Source: Neelides folsomi
Taxonomy: Eukaryota > Arthropoda > Collembola > Neelipleona > Neelidae
NCBI GenBank assembly: GCA_034687125.1
Contig: JAQGBZ010000032.1
Span: 62,001 to 126,000, forward strand
Direction: 5' to 3'
DNA length: 64,000 bases
Shown: one piece after another, positions 23,793-36,837 of the stretch
Numbering within the stretch: the first letter of the stretch is position 1
How the letters are laid out: every line of letters starts with the position of its first letter
The notes under the pieces: model-generated
Told to the model about the DNA's origin: nothing
The model's input: only the letters and a program-made list of their open reading frames with translations
Database searches by the model: none
Program-made: the position numbers and the translations under genes

Positions 23793-23926
23793 GAAATGAG
23801 CGGGAGGGACTCGGGGTTCAAACATGAAGTCTTCATAGTGGACTCATTGTGAACCATCTATATTCATGAGGGAAAACCGCGGTCTGCCCAATAAGTCTTC
23901 TCCCAACGTTGGGACCCCTAACTCAC

Positions 23927-24014
23927 TCCTCTGACCCAAGGTGGTCAACTTCAAGTTTAACTTACTACAAATGAATTCACACTCTTGCTCCAACTCCTCG
24001 ACCATCCTCCGAGC
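23927..24014 (-). CDS. Candidate internal exon with short helical segment (minus strand)
   Basis: The acceptor TGTCCTCAAAAG is followed by 88 nt encoding ARRMVEELEQECEFIC then SKLNLKLTTLGQR, ending at AGAGGA|GTGAGTTAGG. A second donor, GTAAGTTAAA, lies inside. The hydrophobic spacing in MVEELEQECEF suits an amphipathic helix. If unspliced, the frame stays open to a stop at 23844. It lies about 200 nt beyond the 24213-24394 candidate on the same strand, but that candidate ends in a stop, so they are unlikely to belong to one message. Confidence 0.13.
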
Positions 24015-24212
24015 CTTTTGAGGACAAAGTGACAATAAGAAGGAGAATGAAACCTTTTCACTTTTTTCATAATGCATTCGGTCCCCGTGTCAATTCCCAA
24101 GAAAAACGACGGACTTGACGTTCAAAAACCTCAAGTCCATAATGGCACAGAGGGAGGAGATTTGAAAGGAATCGAAGGAACAATTGGTTTGACCGACCGA
24201 GCAGGTTGAAAT

Positions 24213-24394
24213 TTAACTCTCAGCGAGAGTGAGGAAGGAAATGGACTGAGCCTCGAGATTTTCTACTTGATCCCTGACACACTCCGACGTGCTTTGCTTC
24301 CAAACGGACTTCTCCAGGAAAATGGATTTTCCAGCCTCGTGTTCGAGAAAGGCGGACATGCAAGTGCACTCACAAATTCCACCTGCTCCTCCAC
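24213..24394 (-). CDS. Candidate terminal exon with a Cys-rich start (minus strand)
   Basis: Right after a pyrimidine tract (CTCTCTCTCTCTTTT...TTCTCAG) the frame reads GGAGGICECTCMSAFLEHE, then about 40 more residues including EKSVWKQSTSECVRD, to a stop at 24213-24215. The Cys-x-Cys-x-Cys start and charged middle look protein-like. An alternative is a 21-nt exon ending at TTT|GTGAGTGC. The protein is not recognised. Confidence 0.14.
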
Positions 24395-24413
24395 CTGAGA
24401 ATTGAATTTTAAA

Positions 24414-24427
24414 AGAGAGAGAGAGAG
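24414..24427. repeat. GA/TC microsatellite
   Basis: A (AG)7 run. On the minus strand it is the pyrimidine tract in front of the candidate exon at 24213-24394, so that exon's acceptor quality may partly be a by-product of this repeat. Confidence 0.8.
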
Positions 24428-25416
24428 TAATCCAATTAGACATTAGACTTAAAAAACTTTTAGGCAAGAGAATAAAGTAGATTCCAAGATATACCTTTCG
24501 GTGACACACAAAGGATCCTCGTGGCCAAGTTTGAGGAAATAAAAGTATAAGTACGTGAGAGAGGATGCGAGAGCTAATTAAGAAAATGAGTATGGAACTA
24601 TACATTTCCCTCATGTAGGGCCATTAAAGTTTAAGAGTTTTAAAACATTTTTTTTATCCTGGGCTGATTCATAATACGAGCTGAACGTCGGGTGGAGATC
24701 TCCGTTTGGCGGAATCTCCGGAAGAGGAATTAACGAAAGTGGATCGATTGAGGGGAATTAATGAGGAACGAGAATTGCTGGTCTTGAACGACGGGAAGAA
24801 ATATCATTGTCTTACACAATCTGCGGCTCTCGGACTTTGCCAGACTTCCAATTTAATTGGATTTACGCCGCCTTCTCAGCCTAAAAATAAAGTTTGGACC
24901 GGGAAAAAACCAAGTGAAACAATAAATGGTATCAATAAGAGGTTGAGGAGTCGGAATAATTGGTCCATGAGAAAATCTCCTGTCTTCTTTCCTCCTATTC
25001 TGCTGAGAGATTTATTTCTCTTCATTCTTGGAGCAGGTCATTAAAAGGTTGGTGAGAATTCTGACCCTTCGGTTCCTTTCGAACCTTCTCCAGCCGATCC
25101 AAAGGTCTCCCCCTGTGGATGTCATAATTTTTCCTTCTCTTCGAGCCTCCAAACTCCGTTTTGTACTAAACGAGTGGAGGTGGGTGAAAGAAGTGCATCT
25201 CATCCATTCTGTACACGGCGAGGGGTCGCATCTCATTATTCTCACTACGAGAGATGTTCAAACGGGATATAATAATAATCCTCCGCACACATACATTGTC
25301 TTCCCTATGTTGTCTAACACATACAAAGAACTGCATCATATAAAAAACAATGTCTTGTATCAGATCTATGTATGAACAACTGGTAGATGGTATAATTTTA
25401 AAAATAATACACTGCA

Positions 25417-25803
25417 TCATTCATATCTGGATCTCCCAATGGGCGGATATAAGCCGGCCGTACATCCTTGTTCGTGTATTACAACTGGTGAGCTGAATAA
25501 GTCCGATCCGGGTAATGAGACGTCCTCTTTTATACATAAACAGATAGGATGACCCCCTGGTAAAAGGAATACAAGGGAGCCAAGAGAGCTGGCTGAAAGA
25601 TCCTCCACGCTCCCAAGAGCCCCATCCTCACATGAATTATTACCCGAGGCTCCCATCATTCTACAGCCCCACTTTGCATACTCCGCTCTTCTATAAAACC
25701 CAACACGGCCCCTTATTATCAATCTAATAACCATAGGATATAGACACACATCCAAAGCTGCATTCTCCCTCTGCAATCCCATTATTCTCTCCTCAAATAT
25801 CAT
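25417..25803 (-). CDS. Unrecognised 128-aa ORF (minus strand)
   Basis: This ATG-started open frame has mixed composition (EERIMGLQRENAALDVC near the start; GASGNNSCEDGALGSVED in the middle). I see no signal peptide or known motif. Several ORFs of this length are expected by chance in 64 kb, so it is listed only for completeness. Confidence 0.1.
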   Translation of the reverse strand: MIFEERIMGLQRENAALDVCLYPMVIRLIIRGRVGFYRRAEYAKWGCRMMGASGNNSCEDGALGSVEDLSASSLGSLVFLLPGGHPICLCIKEDVSLPGSDLFSSPVVIHEQGCTAGLYPPIGRSRYE

Positions 25804-28800
25804 TTTAATCAATATTCACCCGAATAACTTTGTTCTCATTTCACCACTCAAATCCAATTTTCACGGGGCTTAAAGCAAAATAAAAAACATAATGCCGAAA
25901 ATTGTGTCCATTAGGACGGAGGACATTTAAAAACTCGCCGCCAGGTATGAGTTATTGAACCAACCGAGGAAATTTGAAACTTTGTCAATTCATTACACTG
26001 AATTTCCCAATCGCCAATGAGGGGTTGAGAAGCATTGTGAGGGTGAAATTGAAAGGATTTGAATCATAAAAATTCACATTTAATACAAAGGCTTTTGAAA
26101 TGTACATATTAAAAAGGGCCAGCCGCATTTTTCACGTAAGGAAGGTTTGTGGGGACTTATTGTGGAAGATGAAAAGGGTGTTGTGACGGCGGCTGGTTCG
26201 AGGGTTGGCCTGTTGCCCTCACGACGAACGTAGGGACGTTTGAGATCCAGAATGGACTCATATGGTTCATATAAATTGAAAAGGTGGAGAGGATTATTCT
26301 CCGTATATGTTTATAGTATAGTCAATAGTACGAGATTTTGTGTGTGGAGAAGGTAGGAGCAGCAGGATGAGCTCCATTTTGACTCCGGAGGCTTAACTTC
26401 TCGTTAAGGGCCCAGATATGGCAGCCCCCTTGTTAACTGAATCCTTTGCCATCGGAAAAGACCCTTCATTCCCCCCTTCCAACTTTATTAAAATTATATA
26501 TAATATGATCCAAAGATATACACTTACAACAGAGGGATGGAGGTCGGAGACAGTTTGAGGATTCGAGGGATAAATAAGGCCTTAGGACTCCCGTCATGCA
26601 ATGCCATGTCAAAATATCATATCGAGTAAGTTTCCGTCCTAATAACCAGGGCTAGGTTTATCTCCCTAGACCATTTGTTTTTTCCCTCTCCTTCGTGACT
26701 CTCAAAACTCCCTAACCTTTCTTATAATAATCCAAAAGTGTATTAAAAAACCCACAGCCTTCAGCTACACTTCACACAGTCACAACAATTGTCATGAAGG
26801 ATTCGGATTTATGAGCAATTATCACAATGTATCAATATTATTAAAATAAACTCTCCAATTTATGAACCATTCATTACACACACAATCTTCCATACGTTTC
26901 CCTTATACATAATGTTAAAGTCCATATTCCTGTTTGGGCATTGTTTGTCAATAATTGTCTAATGAGATTAGATTTCTTCATTACCACTTACTTGGATAAA
27001 ATAGCTGACATTGTTATAAATGAGAAGAGTGAGTTGGTAAATTAGGTGATAGGGGCGATAGGTTAACTTAACTGCGGAAGAGGAATGCGGGTGAGCTCGA
27101 GAGTTTAGTGATTCAATTTCATTTTCTAATGTAAATGGGTGAGAAGAGAGTGAGGATTGGAAGGACGATAAGAAGGATAAAGAGGGAGCTCAGCAGTGGG
27201 TCGGTCTCTCGATCAACATAAAGTCATGGTTATTGGCATCGCTCTGCTCCACCCGGCCTCAGCCCAATAGAAGCCCTCACACTCTTCCTAACCCTGTTGT
27301 AATATAAAGCGTAATAAGCAAGATGGATGGGCTTGGATTAGCTCTGCCATTCCCAATCTAAATATCCACCTAAGTAAGTAGATGTGGAGGAACGACGCTC
27401 CAACTGTGAACTCCTTCGATCTCTCCTTCATTCCTATTAACTTCACATCCATTCTTCGTCCTATAGTGACTTCGTCCTGGGGAGTTGGAATTGATTTGCC
27501 TTATTTTCATTCCCTTTAACTTCAATCTCCGTTTCCCGTTGACGATTGAGAAAGTGAGACAATTTCTCTAAAGACCATTTCCCTTTCTTCTTTTTACCTT
27601 CTCGTTTTCGCCTTATTCTGCAATCAACTACCTTCCACATCTACTACACATACATTCTCAATACCTGTAATATAACTCTGTATTTACTTTTTTATGTATT
27701 ATTGTATACATTCAAAGGAAGAAATGTCTTATCATTAGAAGAATTCAATTATGTATTACAAGTATTTGAATATTTGAGACAACTTTAATTAGGAGCATTC
27801 AGTAGCTGTAATTACAAACCTTTTGGCATTAAAGATTATAATTATTTTAATTACAATAAAATTACTATTTGGAAAGTTGAACAAATAACTAAAATCTTGT
27901 CCTAGTTTTATTATTTTAGCACTTTGTAATTGTTTCATTGTAAATGGTGGCTCTTGAGGGAGCCATAAATAATTAAAAGTGTGAGAAAGTGTTTAAAACG
28001 CGGCAGAACACTCTGTATTCCACATGGCTCCTCTGGGCTCGTCTGGAGAGGAATCCCTATATATTTCTATTATGTGGGCCAAATCAATTCGGTTGAGAAA
28101 AAGGGCAGAAAGATGAAATATGGCCTCAGCCTCGTTAACACTCAAAGGGCTCTCTTGGAGAAGATGGGTCGAGAATTGTAAATTACGAGTTTGAATACAT
28201 TAGCTATTTACGATATTCCTCCCCAATCGGAGCTTTTCAACGGGGCTGGATAGGAAAGGGGTTGAGACTTGGGAGCGAGGCTTATTATCCACTTGATGTT
28301 TTCATCAGAATGAATGTGTGTATATAAATATCCCTTTTCCCCACATCACCCACATGATGTATGTCTCCCTTGCATGTTCACTATCTCCCATCTAAACTGA
28401 GGAAAGCAGCAAAGGCCGGTGGTAATCAATGCTTTGTCGTCGTTTCCCTCTCATGCCACTCCATCCCTTTCTTTCCCTGCCACACGAAGAAATGGAGTAT
28501 TTAAAATAATACTCGAACCTTGAATGCTGACATCCATTATTATTAGTTTAAGAGCGGATGGGGTCTTCTTTATCAATTTACGAGTATTGTTTCATTATTA
28601 TTCCGCCTCTGCTTACACGACTATACATACATTTCGTATTTATTTATTGCTTCCCAAACCTATTGTATCCTAATCCGTATTTTCCTAGGGTACATTCGTA
28701 CATAAGTAAGAGGTCTTATTGGAAATGTTTGTATCCGAGTAGAGGGAGACTTATAGCGAGGAGAAATGCGATTTGTCTTTTAGCTTCTCTTGTAGGAAAC

Positions 28801-29334
28801 GATAAGCTTTTGGAGCTTAGATCCTCGCGCTTGAACTTGAATTGCTGCCGTTTTGGAGGAAGGTATCGTGTGTAAGAATAATGAAATCTTGGGACGAGAC
28901 CACGAGAGTCCTCCTGAGCCCCATGAGTTTTCATTCTTCCCCTAATTTTGAAATCGGATTTGAGGGAGCGATAGGGAGTGAAAATAGAGCGGAAATCCAT
29001 AGGAGGACTCCGCTTCAATTGCGTGTGAGGGATTTACCTTTCCCAAGTCCCAAAGAGAGTCTTAAGACTCGGCCAGAGAGAGAGGAATGAGATTAGAGGA
29101 CATATATTTGAGTTCTCGTAATTGTATTGTGTCGTCGTCATTTGTCCCGAGAAGGAGTCCTTCTCCGTTTTAGAGCAAAGAACATTATTATCCCTTTGTC
29201 TCCCCATTGTTCCTCCAGACAGATGGATTCGGAAGAGACCTCTCGTCCTCCCCAAAATCCAAAGCCATTATTTAAAAGAGGGAGGGACGGAGGACAAGGC
29301 AAGGGACAAATTTCCTTATCGACTCCCATCTTAC

Positions 29335-29435
29335 CTCAAGGGCATTTCCAATTCAATCTTGTGCTGTATATTGGAGCTTCGGCCGCCTCTTCGTCTCCCT
29401 CCAGTCGGAATGCCATGAGGGTGTTGGTAAAGTCT
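29335..29435 (-). CDS. Candidate internal exon (101 nt, minus strand)
   Basis: The acceptor GCGTCTCGCCTTCAG and donor CTTGAG|GTAAGATGG are both good. The open frame reads RLYQHPHGIPTGGRRRGGR then SSNIQHKIELEMPL, a basic Gly/Arg-rich part followed by a polar one. The block is G+C-richer than its flanks. Plus-strand open frames overlap it, which may simply reflect that composition. Confidence 0.13.
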
Positions 29436-32400
29436 CTGAAGGCGAGACGCATCTCATACAACCCGACTTCACCAGAGAGATACAATTATCCCACGAGGCT
29501 TCACTTCATTATGTAATGGATATTATCACCTTTGGATTTAAGCAGGGCGTTCACCCGATTCCCCATTGTCGCCACCATAATGGACTTGTAAATATTTCAA
29601 GCTCTCAATCTCAAAATACAACTTTTAATATCTTCTGTCTTATTCGGAAAAAGACGACGTCTCATCCCCACCACCTTCGCTCATACTTTTCTTGGAGGTG
29701 TCATCTCCTATCTATTAAATATATTGAACTCTTCCTCACTTCAAAGCCACGCTGTCACCCGTCACAATTTCTCATTATCTCTTTCCAGTTTATGTGCTTA
29801 TACCCATTAAGTAAATGTGTCCTATGCCTGTCTATACAGGAATAAATTTAACGGGAAATCATTTTATCATCAGCGAAACTCGTAAAAAGATAAATACAGG
29901 AATAAATCTTGGGAATAAATGTACAAGGCGCAATTTAATGAACGAAATTCTTCGTAACAGTCGTTTATAATTAAATTCTCATGTGTGGTTGAAGGAGGAA
30001 TGTGCAAATAAATTCATTTGGAATTCAGTGAAGAGTATCCGAGGAGCAATGTACTATTTGCATAGTATATTACAGTAATTGAATCTTGTTGGAATTTGTG
30101 AAATATATGGAAAACTCTTGAGAACGTGGAGGAGGTGCAGCGGAAAAGCCAAGGAGCTGAGAGCGGTCTGAGAGCATTTTACAGGTCATTCAGTCAAGGA
30201 GCACTTGAGCCCCTTTGAAGTTAAGTAAAATGAAGAGAGGGTTGAGGAGAATAATTTATTACTTTATTGAAATGTTCGTCAGCTGTGACGACGATGGTCG
30301 GTGAGCAATTTGTAAAGACAGTGGAAGGAAGCGACCCTTTCATCTCCATGCAACTTTCGTCCTTCAACCAGGGCATATTTCCCTTTCATCTCTTCACATC
30401 CGGAAGATTAAGTAATAAAAGGAAGGAAATATGAGTGGAATTAAAGGATGGAAAGTTTAATCCACTCCTCCTCATATTTTTAAAATGATCCAACATCAAA
30501 GGCCACAATTGGGGAATTTCCTTATAAAATTCTCATCATGGAATTTTATTTAAATTAACGAACCAACTCCCTTAATTAAATTTCCCGACTTTATTGCCAA
30601 AGACGAAGGAGCGGCGGGGTTTTTAAAAGGCGATTCCCTAAGAGTCTTCCGAGACTCCATGTTTTTTCCTCCACTCAGAGAGCCATAAATATAAATTGTG
30701 CCGTGGAAAGTAGGAGAAAGCCGCCGCCGACATGAATAACCTCCACGGTGTTTTCCTCATAGCGCCTCTCTGTGTCCTGCAGGCCCAGGCCTTTTAAAAT
30801 ATTTTCTTCCCCGGTCCCTAAAATAAAATCCATAGGGGAAAGGACAAGAAGATGAAAATTTACGAGTGAAAGTAAATACACAAATAATAATATAAATGGG
30901 GGGAACCATCATGGGATCAGAACCACTGCAGAGATTCAATCTTAATAGGTCGAGTTGTCTCATAACAGCCGCATCTTTGACATGGAATTTCTCTTGTCCC
31001 AGTTATTGATTCTTACAAACGGGAAACCGCCCGCCATCCCTCCCCATCTATTACACATTCGGGAGTCGGGAGGCCATTTATTTGCGAATAATACACAGAG
31101 AGCGAATTCCTGAGGAATGGAGTGGGCGGGTTGGCTTATACATTCCGTCTTCAAAACCTTTAAACCGCTTCTTCTTCACTCGTCCTTAATCCCCCAACTC
31201 TCACTAATGCGAATTGCTGGCGGAACAATTTGAGAGTTCCAAAGGCTCTTCCATTCCCCAACTTTTCCTCTCCGGAGTCAAAGGGAATGGACGGAAGAGT
31301 TGAGTGGAAACGGAGTGGAAGGACGTGATGTGCAAAGTAGACGTAAGTACCTTCCATAAAATAATATTCCAGCTGCTAATACGTAAGAATACATTTCCGC
31401 GTAAGTAGGGATTCCAAAAGAAAGTAAAGCGAAACATGCGTAATACAAGGAAGAGGATTAAAGAGTTGCAGTAAGGAAAGAACCCAATAGGGTTTTCGCT
31501 CATCCCCACTTCCCAAACCAAAGACTTTAGAATCAGAGAGAAAATGGAAAGGATTTGGGAAAGTGGAAGAAGAATTGGAATTAACAATTCATGAGTCAGG
31601 ACCAAATTCAAACCAGGATTCCAATGTCAGTTCTTTTGATTTTGTACAAGATAATATATGAAAGTATTTATTTACATAAAGTAGAGTTCAATCATTCAAT
31701 TTCATTAAGGAAAGTGAAAAGGATGAGATTTTATACACAGACCGAATAGATGAAAATTTTCCTTCCAACTCAAATTTCCAAACACAAAACTGCACATTCA
31801 TAATTGAAAAACTTTTGGATTGAACAGGAAATTTTCTTTTTTACCTCTTTACATTAGGAAGATTGAACTTTGTAAAGCCAGATGTGAAGAGGAAAGCAAT
31901 TTGCCCTTTCAGCATCTCCTGATGAATATGCATAGATTCTCACACATTATCATTGTCAGAGTGAAAACGAAGTGATACGGAACAAATTGTGGAGCGAAAG
32001 GCTGTTGTATTGAAGGGGTGTTGGCGTAATTAGCAAATTCGGTGCACCTGTTGCTGGCACACTAGGAGGAGTGAAATTATAGCCTTTCATTTAACATAAT
32101 GTCTGTTCCTTGAGCCCTAGAAGAAAAAGACCATAAAAAAGGAACTTGTTTTCTTTTTTATCCAACATCTTTAACTACTCCTCATTTAAACATTGGGATA
32201 CCTCAAAAAGGAATCCTATAGCGTTCACAGTTTCCTATTTCTCTTCAAAGAAAATAAGACTGGAAATGGACGGGTCTTATATTAATAGAAAAACGAACCC
32301 TTTTTTTCTATTTGATCTTTTAAAGATACCTCGTTGGATGTTGGGAATATATTGACCCAAACTCCCTTCGTTTGACTTCCCAACCCAGCAAATGGAATTC

Positions 32401-33290
32401 AAACAGGAATCATTCTTTTTTTCTTTTCTCAACACCTCCAAGTCGAAAGGTCGGGAAGAAGTAGGAGAATATTATTGTTTTTTCAACATTAAATTGTAAT
32501 TGGAATATTTGTGTGTCGAGAGAGTGAGATGGAAAACGTGTCTTTTCTCAACAGACTCTCTTCCAGTAAAATTACCTCAGTAGTAAAAAATAAATGTTCT
32601 TATTATACAAAAACCTAGAGAGTCTCCCATTCCTTGCATTTTCATTGTAATTATTTTGAAGCCTCGGGTTTCGTTCATTATATTAAACCGACTCCCTGCC
32701 TTTTTTCCATTCTACTTTAACTTCCATTCCCATTATCTCCACCCGACATTTCCTCGTTATTTCCTCCTATTGCCTCACTTTCCACAATCGATTTTCTATA
32801 ATATAAAAGAAACATCCGTTTGCCATTTCAACACGGTCCTTCCCAGTCCAATTTTTTTAAATAAAAACTTGCCATTTTTAACTAATGACTCGAGTAAGAT
32901 CTCAAGACTATGACAAATGTTGAGGAAGTAAAGGGGAAGGATGATGTGATGAGATTACTGGGCAGTGTAAAGTAAACTCCCTTTGCGTGGAGAAGAAATG
33001 CGAAAAATGGGATTCTTCTCAAATGCCCGTTGCAGATGACTGAGAGCGAAGATTCACATTTTCTTCATTTCTCATTTATTATACTTTTTTGTGAGGTGCA
33101 GACAGAGATGCCGAAACTTTGTTTCTGTCTTGGCCCCTGCAGCCGATGAGGCTCCTGACCCCTTTGAGCGGACCTTTGCCTACTTTGGCTCCACCAACAT
33201 TGAAAAAATGAGAAGATTGTAACAGATATTAATATGTTACATTTCTTACAAGAAGAGACGAAAGGGAAACTTTTGTGTGGATGTGCGGAT

Positions 33291-33312
33291 GTGTGTGTCT
33301 GTGTGTGTGCGT
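33291..33312. repeat. GT microsatellite
   Basis: An interrupted (GT)n run of about 22 bp in non-genic DNA. Confidence 0.8.
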
Positions 33313-35265
33313 ATGAGAAATGAGTGATGTTCATGCCGGGAGATCTTTTGTCTCATTCTCACTCTCATGCATTGAGCCCCCTTGTAATCATCGTCTTTGA
33401 CTCGTTGAAAAATGCGAGTGGAGGTCGTTAGGCGACTCCTCTCCGACCACAATATCTCTCATTACATTCCGCCCCATTTACTTCTTCCTAAAAAGAGTAC
33501 AATGTATCCTCGATTTGAACATTTTTATGTGCAAATGTTCATTTGAATCCCAACTACTAACTACACATGTATCATTACGCTCAATTCACCTTTTTATCAA
33601 TAACTCAATATTCGAACTACACTTTATAAGTAGAGCACATAATTTGCAACAAACTTTATTTATTGGCCAATTATTTATTCATTTGATCCTTCATGAATAA
33701 TAAAAGCGGATGGATTAGAATTTTATTGGATTAATATGTTGTTTATTCCTCAGAGTGGGAAATGAATGATTCAATATTAATAAAAAGTGAATGAGAACGA
33801 CATCAATAAATGGGAATTGATTTAAATGAGAATAGAGAGAAAGATGAGGTAGGTTCAGCCCGCCCTAGATAATACATAACTTTTCCTTATTTGATTTGAT
33901 GAGCTTGAACCCATGCCATTTGTGGGATAGAAATGAGCCAAATTGAAAATCAATGATAGTTTAATGTTTTCCTCTTCTTCTTTTTCCATCCTTTTCATTT
34001 CTCATGAGGGCGAAGGGAGTCTCCTAATGATGATTGTGTCCCAGATCCCTCCATAAATCCGCCTCTCCACTTCTACTATAATTTATATTAACAAAAGGGG
34101 AAGAGATGGGCCAAGCGTTCGCTGTTGATCGTCGTCATCATCATCACCATTTCTTGGGTGAAATTCCTTCGGTGCTAAATGACCCTTTGGTTCATCTTCT
34201 CATTCTTCTCCCACATTGTCAATTGAATCCGTGATGGAGAATCCGAGTTGGCCACCTTTGTTGTAATAACCCGAATCTAAACGGTTTCACTTCCTCATTG
34301 GGTCCAAAAGGGCTAGCTTGGACCACGATGAGATTTTCGGGGTTTGGGCCAAAAGAGGAGAAGTAAATCTTAGGAGACGGAAAAACGACATGGGAGGAGG
34401 CGACTCAAACGATCATATTTCTTCGTTAGACCAAATATATATTTTCCTTAACTTTATATGTCCTATATGGGATCGTTTCTTTACTCTTGCTTTCATTCAC
34501 CAAGCAATGTGGAAGGCCAACATGGGGATTTTGGCATAGCCTTTCTTTTACTTTCTATAAAATCGTATTAAAGGAAAGTCTCATAAGACATAAGAGTTTC
34601 CCATGATGGTCCTTAACTGTACGCAGTTTACTTTTGTTTACTTTCTCTCCTTCATAACTCCTCCATTGGCAGGTTCGGCAAATATAAATTTATCCCGCGA
34701 AAGTCTAGGAATCATTTTATGACCCTTTATTTATATTTACTCAGCTTCTTCCCTCAAACCAATTCTCCCCATTCTCTTCCGCTCTTGTTTTCTTTTCTGT
34801 TATAGATCCCCATGCTATCGTAAGAATTCCCATTATACCAATGCAGCATGCTTTTACGCTTTTCAATTCCGTCAAGCTTTCATGCCTCTTTAGACGTTTA
34901 GGAATGAAATTGAAAAATTTCATATGGCGAATTTCCCTAGATTATTTTTTGCTCATACATAATATGAAAAGACTCTTGCTCATTTCATATAAGAATTTAT
35001 TCGCGAATGGCTTATAAATATAAGTGGAGACTTAAACCTTAAAAAAGTCTTGGCTGGGTGAGTAAGATAAGAATGATTGAGGAAATGGGAAAAGTGTAAA
35101 AAGAGGGAATTAATTTCTCGTGTAAAAATTGAATAAATTACGAGAGAACAAATGAGTGAGAAGGGGTTTTATGAGTGTAGATTAAGAGACAGAGATTTCC
35201 CTTTCCCTTCAACCTATCATTCCACTCAAGGAGTTTTGAAAAAAGTTTTTTCTTCTGTTTTTCAG

Positions 35266-35333
35266 GATGACACTTCCATCCTGAGACCCATGAAATACGA
35301 CGAGGAGATTTGCATTTGGACGGAGGTTGACGG
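35266..35333 (+). CDS. Candidate internal exon (68 nt)
   Basis: The acceptor TTTTTTCTTCTGTTTTTCAG is one of the best in the window and the donor CGG|GTAAGAGG is near consensus. Only one of the three frames is open, and it encodes DDTSILRPMKYDEE then ICIWTEVDG, ending after two bases of a codon. Acidic and hydrophilic composition and higher G+C than the flanks favour coding. No partner exon was identified, so a noncoding RNA exon or coincidence is possible. Confidence 0.2.
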
Positions 35334-36819
35334 GTAAGAGGAACGAAGGGAGAGATGGATGGAAGAACCAAGGACGCGACGGAACAGAAGACCTCAAACG
35401 AGTTTCGGATCCCAACCGAGGTGCGATGTTGAAGTGGAGAAACGCATTGTATGCAAAACTCGACGAGTCTACTCCACTTCCCCATGAATACATTAGAAGA
35501 TGAAGCACCCTTGAATCCAATTCACCCTTCCCCCGATTCCAACCAACAACGCCGCCGAACAAGACGGTTCGGGTCTCAAAAAGGGGAAAGTTTCCTCCTT
35601 CAAAATCCTCCTGTGTGAAGAAGATAAGTTGGCAAGATCCAATCCCTAAATTCCCTTCTCCCTTTCTTCAGGAAGACACAAGGTATATAAAACCATAAAT
35701 AAATACACTTAATAAGTAAGGTAACGAAACCAAAGGTAAATATACTTAAAATAAAATACGTATAGAAACTTCTCCCTATTCTTTATAATCTCTTTTGTAA
35801 ATAATTCAACCCTCCTTTCGGAACCGGAACATTTTTTTAAATTTAATTTTTATAAATTGATTTTGATATTTGGTTGACTCGTCTGTACTTATTGATCTGA
35901 TTAAATGAGAAGATTGATAATTTTAATTTAAATATTTAATGAAATGTATCGATACAATCTTGAGATTCGAGATGGTTGTGTTCAGTTTTATATGTTTACT
36001 CTCTTTAAATCATCTTTGATTGTTTAACAGGCTCATTTGTTTTCATTATTCAAACTTCTAACTTGTGATGTTGAAAGATGGTTGAGGGGAATTCAACACA
36101 GGAGATTTTTTACTTTTCATTTATAGGATGTAAAAAACCTGGGATTTTTCTCTACTTTCAAAGAGATAACCTCCTTCGTTCTTCATCAATGTCAAATTTT
36201 TCTATTGAGAATTGTAAGGGGGCTAAAGGGAAAAGATAAAGACTGGTTATAACCTGGAGAAGCTTACCACATTCTTCATGCTGAAATTCTATATGATAAG
36301 TTTAGGACAATTTAGGGAACTCTTATACGTATTTATAAATAAATACAAAATATATTCCTTTTAAAATGACATCATTAATCAAGATGGCCTCGTTATGTAA
36401 CTTGCGTACTTCTAATAACTTCTTTCGTAAAGGAGAAATACTACACAAATACCTATTTAAAAATCCTAATAAATTGTTTTTCAAATATTAATCATCCCTA
36501 TATGAAAATGTATCACGATACGCTCTATTATTAATAATAAATATTTATCATTCTAAATACATAAAATGTCTACTTATGCGTATAGAAAGTAAGTAAATAG
36601 AATAAAGTCATGCTAATATAAAGATTACTTTGTAAAAATCTAAAAAAATGGTTGTAATCTTAATGGATTGTATGTTAGTTTATAATAAAAACATGCTATT
36701 TAGTGAATAGAAAGCTTGAAAAATCACCCTGTTAAATGAAATTAATGTCTTGGCTAACCTCCTTTATTAAATAGTTAAACTTCTCGTGTAATAAACTTTA
36801 AGGCACCCAATTTGTTCTA

Positions 36820-36837
36820 ATATATATATCTATATAT
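36820..36837. repeat. AT dinucleotide repeat
   Basis: A TA run interrupted once by a C, in a long A+T-rich stretch. Confidence 0.75.

Noticed and set aside
23815-23825. B-box-like GGTTCAAAC
   Set aside because: The only A-box-like sequence is about 25 nt upstream, too close for a tRNA, and the stems do not pair. Similar isolated B-box-like strings near 12483, 26195 and 51953 were rejected for lack of an A-box.
26988-27012. 13-nt block between a strong acceptor and GTAAGTGG on the minus strand
   Set aside because: It is too small to judge, and such pairs are expected by chance in pyrimidine-rich DNA.
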